From Flavisolibacter sp. (lineage in GTDB: Bacteria; Bacteroidota; Bacteroidia; Chitinophagales; Chitinophagaceae), in the NCBI GenBank assembly GCA_013695175.1, contig JACDAZ010000442.1, forward strand, positions 1 to 17,946: a DNA stretch of 17,946 nt, written 5' to 3'. The notes beneath the pieces are model-generated. The model searched no databases. It was not told the DNA's origin and saw only the letters and a list, made by a program, of their open reading frames with translations. Every line of letters begins with the position of its first letter. The stretch's first letter is position 1. Positions 14,886 to 17,946 of the stretch are shown in pieces. The position numbers and the translations under genes are program-made.

Positions 14886-15602
14886 TTACTGGATCATTTT
14901 ATCACGGATTATTTCCATTAACCCAGCTTTATAGCTTTCGCCAATTAGAATTTCAGCCTGTACATTTTTTAATCTTACGATATTGCCTTCAATACCTGTT
15001 ATTTTATTAACCGGTATTATAAATGATTTATGTACCCTTAAAAATTTATTATTGTGTAATCTTTCTTCCAGTTCCTTCATGCTGGTATAAACCAAAGTTT
15101 TTTGTCCGCTTCGATAGATTGCCACATAATTTTTCATTCCTTCTAAATAATCGATATCAGCAAGATTTATTTTTAAGAGCTTTCCCTTGGCTTCTGTTTT
15201 TACAAAAATAAAATCATCTGCTTTATCAGAAACTGGTGAAGGAATATCATTGATATCTTTTACCGCTTTTTGAACAGCTGCCAGAAAACGTGGGAACCGA
15301 ATGGGCTTTAAAAGATAATCAACCACATCAAGTTCATAGCTTTCTAATGCGAACTCGCTATATGCTGTTGTTAAAATTATTTTTACTTTTCCATGAATGG
15401 CTTTTATAAAGTCTATACCAGTTAATTCCGGCATTTGCACATCAAGAAAAACAAGATCTATTTTTTGTGTAGTAACTACTTGTAATGCCTCCAAAGGATT
15501 TGTAGCTGTTCCTATAAGATTTAACTGCGGGGTTTGCTTAACATAGTGAACTAAAATATCAATAGCATGTTGTTCGTCATCAATAATAAAGCAGTTGATC
15601 AT
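14886..15602 (-). CDS. LytTR-type response regulator
   Basis: This 238-residue two-domain regulator has an N-terminal receiver (residues 1-120) with acidic pocket DDE (8-10), phosphoacceptor Asp54 in LVFLDVQMPEL, Thr79 and Lys99 (DYLLKPI). A LytTR DNA-binding domain follows (about 130-238), with DIDYLEGMKNYVAIY, RVHKSFIIPVNKI and EILIGESYKAGL. On phosphorylation, LytTR proteins bind direct repeats at target promoters. Its start overlaps the stop of the histidine kinase gene by 4 nt (ATGA), the standard layout for a LytS/LytTR pair, so the kinase is its cognate partner. No target can be named. The stop codon directly abuts that of the convergent YciI-like gene. Confidence 0.95.
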   Translation of the reverse strand: MINCFIIDDEQHAIDILVHYVKQTPQLNLIGTATNPLEALQVVTTQKIDLVFLDVQMPELTGIDFIKAIHGKVKIILTTAYSEFALESYELDVVDYLLKPIRFPRFLAAVQKAVKDINDIPSPVSDKADDFIFVKTEAKGKLLKINLADIDYLEGMKNYVAIYRSGQKTLVYTSMKELEERLHNNKFLRVHKSFIIPVNKITGIEGNIVRLKNVQAEILIGESYKAGLMEIIRDKMIQ

Positions 15603-16678
15603 AATTTATCAATTGACAATTCTGTAATGTAAAAATCGGAATCCTCTTTTACAATAAACTTGTAATTGTTACCATAGGCAAGATCAAGGCGTTTTTTTAT
15701 GTTAACTAATCCAATACCGGTGGAAAGTTCTTTTGGTCCTGTTTTTTTCTTATTGCTGCAAAAAAACCAAAGGCTGTCATCGTTAACCTTAATTTTTATG
15801 ATTATTGGGTTTTCGGCAGTTTTCAGTTCACCATGTTTAAAAGCATTCTCTACTAAAGTAATTAATACAAAAGGTATTATACTAGCGCCATTAATGACGC
15901 CTTCCACCTGCAGGTCCACATTTAATTTATTACTAAAACGAAGCTGGTTGATTTTAATAACATTTTTGACATGCTCAATTTCATCTTTAAGTGGCGCTTT
16001 ACCATCTTTTGCATTGCCTTCACTTAAGGCATATCGCATAATATCACTTAAGGTTAAAATACCTTCTGAAAGTTCCTGCGAGTAGGGTAATGATTTAGCA
16101 TATAAGAAGTTCAGAGTATTGTGCAAAAAGTGAGGATTTATTTGTGCCTTAAGAAAATTAAAATTTGCATTTGATTTCTCTACTTCCAATTGCATTTTTT
16201 GTTCTTCCAAAACTTTGCGCTGCTTTTTTTCATCCGTCAGGTAAGTTAAATATGAAATGAGCAATGAAATGCCTATGTAAAATATGGTTGATAAGGTATA
16301 TGAAAAGATCAAAAGGCCTGTGGTTAATTGTTCATTGATCTTTTTTGAAGGTGTTAAAAATTTAAAAGATAATAAGTAAAATGCTATTAAGACTAATATT
16401 ATAATAACAATAAGACGAACATAACTTGTCACCGATTTTTTGTCAGTTATCAGCCTGTAAAATAAATTAAGTGTGAAATAGTAATAAAATAAAATAAAAA
16501 TGAAATTGATTAATTGGTAAGAAAGGTGTTGCCAGGATAAAAAATCATTTATATCAAAAGGTTGATCTTTTAATGGTGCCAAAGAAGCAGCTGCAATTCC
16601 AAGTGCGCCAAATACTAAGTATACACCAAGCAGTACCCAAAATACTTTCCAAAATGCAAAACGCTTTGCTGTATTCAT
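15599..16678 (-). CDS. LytS-family sensor histidine kinase
   Basis: This membrane histidine kinase (about 359 residues) of the His_kinase/LytS type has four hydrophobic segments in the first 150 residues, then a coiled-coil linker (EEQKMQLEVEKSN). The phosphorylation box NFNFLKAQINPHFLHNTLNF has its acceptor at His183. The ATPase domain carries LVENAFKHGE (N box) and TGIGLVNIKKRL (G box). No periplasmic sensor domain is seen between the membrane segments, so the signal may be sensed in the membrane or passed on by a partner. I take the ATG at 16678; a GTG two codons upstream (16684) is possible. The downstream response regulator overlaps by 4 nt. The gene follows the beta-barrel protein by about 52 nt, suggesting that the two are transcribed together. 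Confidence 0.94.
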   Translation of the reverse strand: MNTAKRFAFWKVFWVLLGVYLVFGALGIAAASLAPLKDQPFDINDFLSWQHLSYQLINFIFILFYYYFTLNLFYRLITDKKSVTSYVRLIVIIILVLIAFYLLSFKFLTPSKKINEQLTTGLLIFSYTLSTIFYIGISLLISYLTYLTDEKKQRKVLEEQKMQLEVEKSNANFNFLKAQINPHFLHNTLNFLYAKSLPYSQELSEGILTLSDIMRYALSEGNAKDGKAPLKDEIEHVKNVIKINQLRFSNKLNVDLQVEGVINGASIIPFVLITLVENAFKHGELKTAENPIIIKIKVNDDSLWFFCSNKKKTGPKELSTGIGLVNIKKRLDLAYGNNYKFIVKEDSDFYITELSIDKL

Positions 16679-16699
16679 CTTCACTATAATTTTAATAAT

Positions 16700-16719
16700 A
16701 AGGCTGGTTTACCAACCTT
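16700..16719 (-). terminator. hairpin between the beta-barrel and histidine kinase genes
   Basis: An 8-bp stem with a short loop forms fully only on the minus strand, where the one uneven pair is a U-G wobble; on the + strand it would be a C-A mismatch. The sequence after it (ATTATTAAAATT) is U-rich but not a clean run, so it is a weak terminator, attenuator or processing site at most. Confidence 0.35.
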
Positions 16720-16730
16720 ATCTTTAATTA

Positions 16731-17946
16731 TTACTGATTAATCCCTATTCCGCCACCACTTTGTGTACGCTTGCTTTCTTCCTCAGCACCTGTAGCTCTC
16801 TGGCGGGCCGCTTTTACCTGGGCACTGCCAAAACGGTAAGTAAAGTTTAATTTAAATTGCTGGCTTTCCCAACGCGATGTTACTCTTGTAGTTTGTCCTG
16901 CAAAATCCATCATGCCATTAAATTTTAAGCTATTAAAGATGTCACTATATGATGCCTTAATAGTTCCTTTACCCTTGAACAATTGTTTTTGCATCCCTGC
17001 ATCTACACCCCATATTGTTTTGGAACGAAAGGCACCCTGCCAAATTGTGGGAGCATTATAAAAACCGGTTAATTCAGCTGTCCATGTTTTTGTTTTTCCA
17101 AATTTGAAACTATTCTGAGAATATATACTGAGAGCAAAAGCATTAAGGTCAATTTCTCTGCCTGAACCAAAATCAGCCTGATATTGAGAATAGTGGGTAT
17201 TCATATTAATAAATGATGTAAATGTTTTGTACATGAATGGATAGCTTACATTAAGACTTACTATATCCTGAGTTGCCAGATTTTGTTTTGATATAAAAGA
17301 TTTAGATTTTTCTGCAGTATCAATCAGCTGTGTAAACATGTTTTTTACATGACTATAATTTAATGTTGTATTAAGCTTGTACTTATATGTATAAGTAGCA
17401 CCAAAGCTGTTTGTATACTGTGGTCTTAAGTCGGTATTGCCTTTTTGAAAAGTATATTCATCCAGCTTAAATTCAAATGGGTTCAAATCCTGGTATGCCG
17501 GGCGGTCAATTCTTCTGCTGTAAGTAAAATTCCATTGTTTCATTGGATTTTTGTTAAATGTAATTGCAGCACTTGGGAAAAGATCAACATAACTTCTTTT
17601 GAAACCTGATATAGAATTTTCATAGTCACTTCCATTAAATTTTAAACCTGTAGATTTTCCTTCAGATACAGTATGTTCAACTCTTAACCCTGCCTGAACC
17701 ATAAACCCTGTAAATGGACGGTTGTAATTTGCATACGCGGCATTAATATTTTCATTGTATTTGAAATGATTGCTGCGATCCTTATCTAATTCCCTGCCTG
17801 TAGAAAGTAAATTATAACGACCAAAATCATTGTCTGTATTGATGTATGCTATTTTTCCGCCTACACCCAATTTGCCTTTTCCTAACCCTTGTTCATAATC
17901 ACCTTTAACTGAGGAAATATGAATTTTTGTAGGTGATATCATTTGA
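16731..17946 (-). CDS. outer-membrane beta-barrel protein (TonB-receptor-like), 3' part
   Basis: This is the C-terminal part (about 404 residues) of an outer-membrane beta-barrel family protein. The frame is open to the right edge of the window, so the ATG at 17942 is internal and the signal peptide, carboxypeptidase-regulatory-like domain and plug would lie outside. The visible part shows alternating aromatic strands and loops typical of a barrel: RPFTGFMVQAGLRVEHT, the conserved DLFPSAAITFNKN, FTYSRRIDRPAYQDLNPFEF and LRPQYTNSFGATYTYKY, ending with the barrel-closing QFKLNFTYRFG. A basic then acidic/Gly-rich tail (about 30 residues) follows. Related proteins sit in the outer membrane and probably import or bind a substrate, which cannot be told here. 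It precedes the LytS/LytTR pair on the same strand. Confidence 0.88.
   Translation of the reverse strand, partial: QMISPTKIHISSVKGDYEQGLGKGKLGVGGKIAYINTDNDFGRYNLLSTGRELDKDRSNHFKYNENINAAYANYNRPFTGFMVQAGLRVEHTVSEGKSTGLKFNGSDYENSISGFKRSYVDLFPSAAITFNKNPMKQWNFTYSRRIDRPAYQDLNPFEFKLDEYTFQKGNTDLRPQYTNSFGATYTYKYKLNTTLNYSHVKNMFTQLIDTAEKSKSFISKQNLATQDIVSLNVSYPFMYKTFTSFINMNTHYSQYQADFGSGREIDLNAFALSIYSQNSFKFGKTKTWTAELTGFYNAPTIWQGAFRSKTIWGVDAGMQKQLFKGKGTIKASYSDIFNSLKFNGMMDFAGQTTRVTSRWESQQFKLNFTYRFGSAQVKAARQRATGAEEESKRTQSGGGIGINQ

Noticed and set aside
1..17946. Mobile element, CRISPR array, toxin-antitoxin, phage-defence or biosynthetic cluster
   Set aside because: No transposase, integrase, direct-repeat array, defence-type domain or biosynthetic core enzyme was found; all coding regions fit chromosomal housekeeping or envelope families.

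Overview
The window looks like an ordinary chromosomal stretch from a Bacteroidota bacterium, most likely of the Chitinophagaceae type. Four things point there: the AT-rich sequence, the absence of clear Shine-Dalgarno sequences, repeated TAnnTTTG promoter elements (the Bacteroidota -7 box) just upstream of start codons, and families typical of the phylum (DUF5117/DUF4953 zinc proteases, DUF2911 proteins, the outer-membrane beta-barrel family next to LytS/LytTR, TIGR02757). No IS element, prophage, CRISPR array, tRNA or rRNA gene was seen. The taxonomic call is inference from these traits.

Left part (1-6426, all + strand): the 3' end of a CBS/CorC-domain membrane protein gene, a large secreted zinc metalloprotease ending in a very strong terminator, tatC (Tat translocase), rpiB (ribose-5-phosphate isomerase B), and a secreted M28 metallopeptidase with its own terminator. 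Middle (6427-8321): a short non-coding stretch with an orphan terminator hairpin, then two minus-strand genes, a deoxyhypusine-synthase-like enzyme and a small secreted PepSY-like protein. Each has its own promoter, and a terminator separates them.

Right part, + strand (8322-14885): an AcpH-like phosphodiesterase; two DUF2911 paralogues, one secreted and one lipoprotein, the second abutting asparagine synthetase (asnB); then a tight four-gene run of a cystathionine gamma-synthase-type PLP enzyme, a TIGR02757 protein, a small unknown protein and a secreted YciI-like protein. From 14886 to the right edge the minus strand carries, in transcription order, an outer-membrane beta-barrel protein (cut by the edge), a LytS-type histidine kinase and its LytTR response regulator, the last two overlapping by 4 nt.

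Most genes are housekeeping or envelope functions, and I do not see a convincing new multi-gene system. The items most worth following up are the bacterial deoxyhypusine-synthase homologue, which keeps the catalytic lysine but seems to have lost other substrate-contact residues; the terminators that face inward around that gene; the TIGR02757 protein, which keeps a DNA-glycosylase-like Asp motif; and a recurrent near-leaderless promoter layout.
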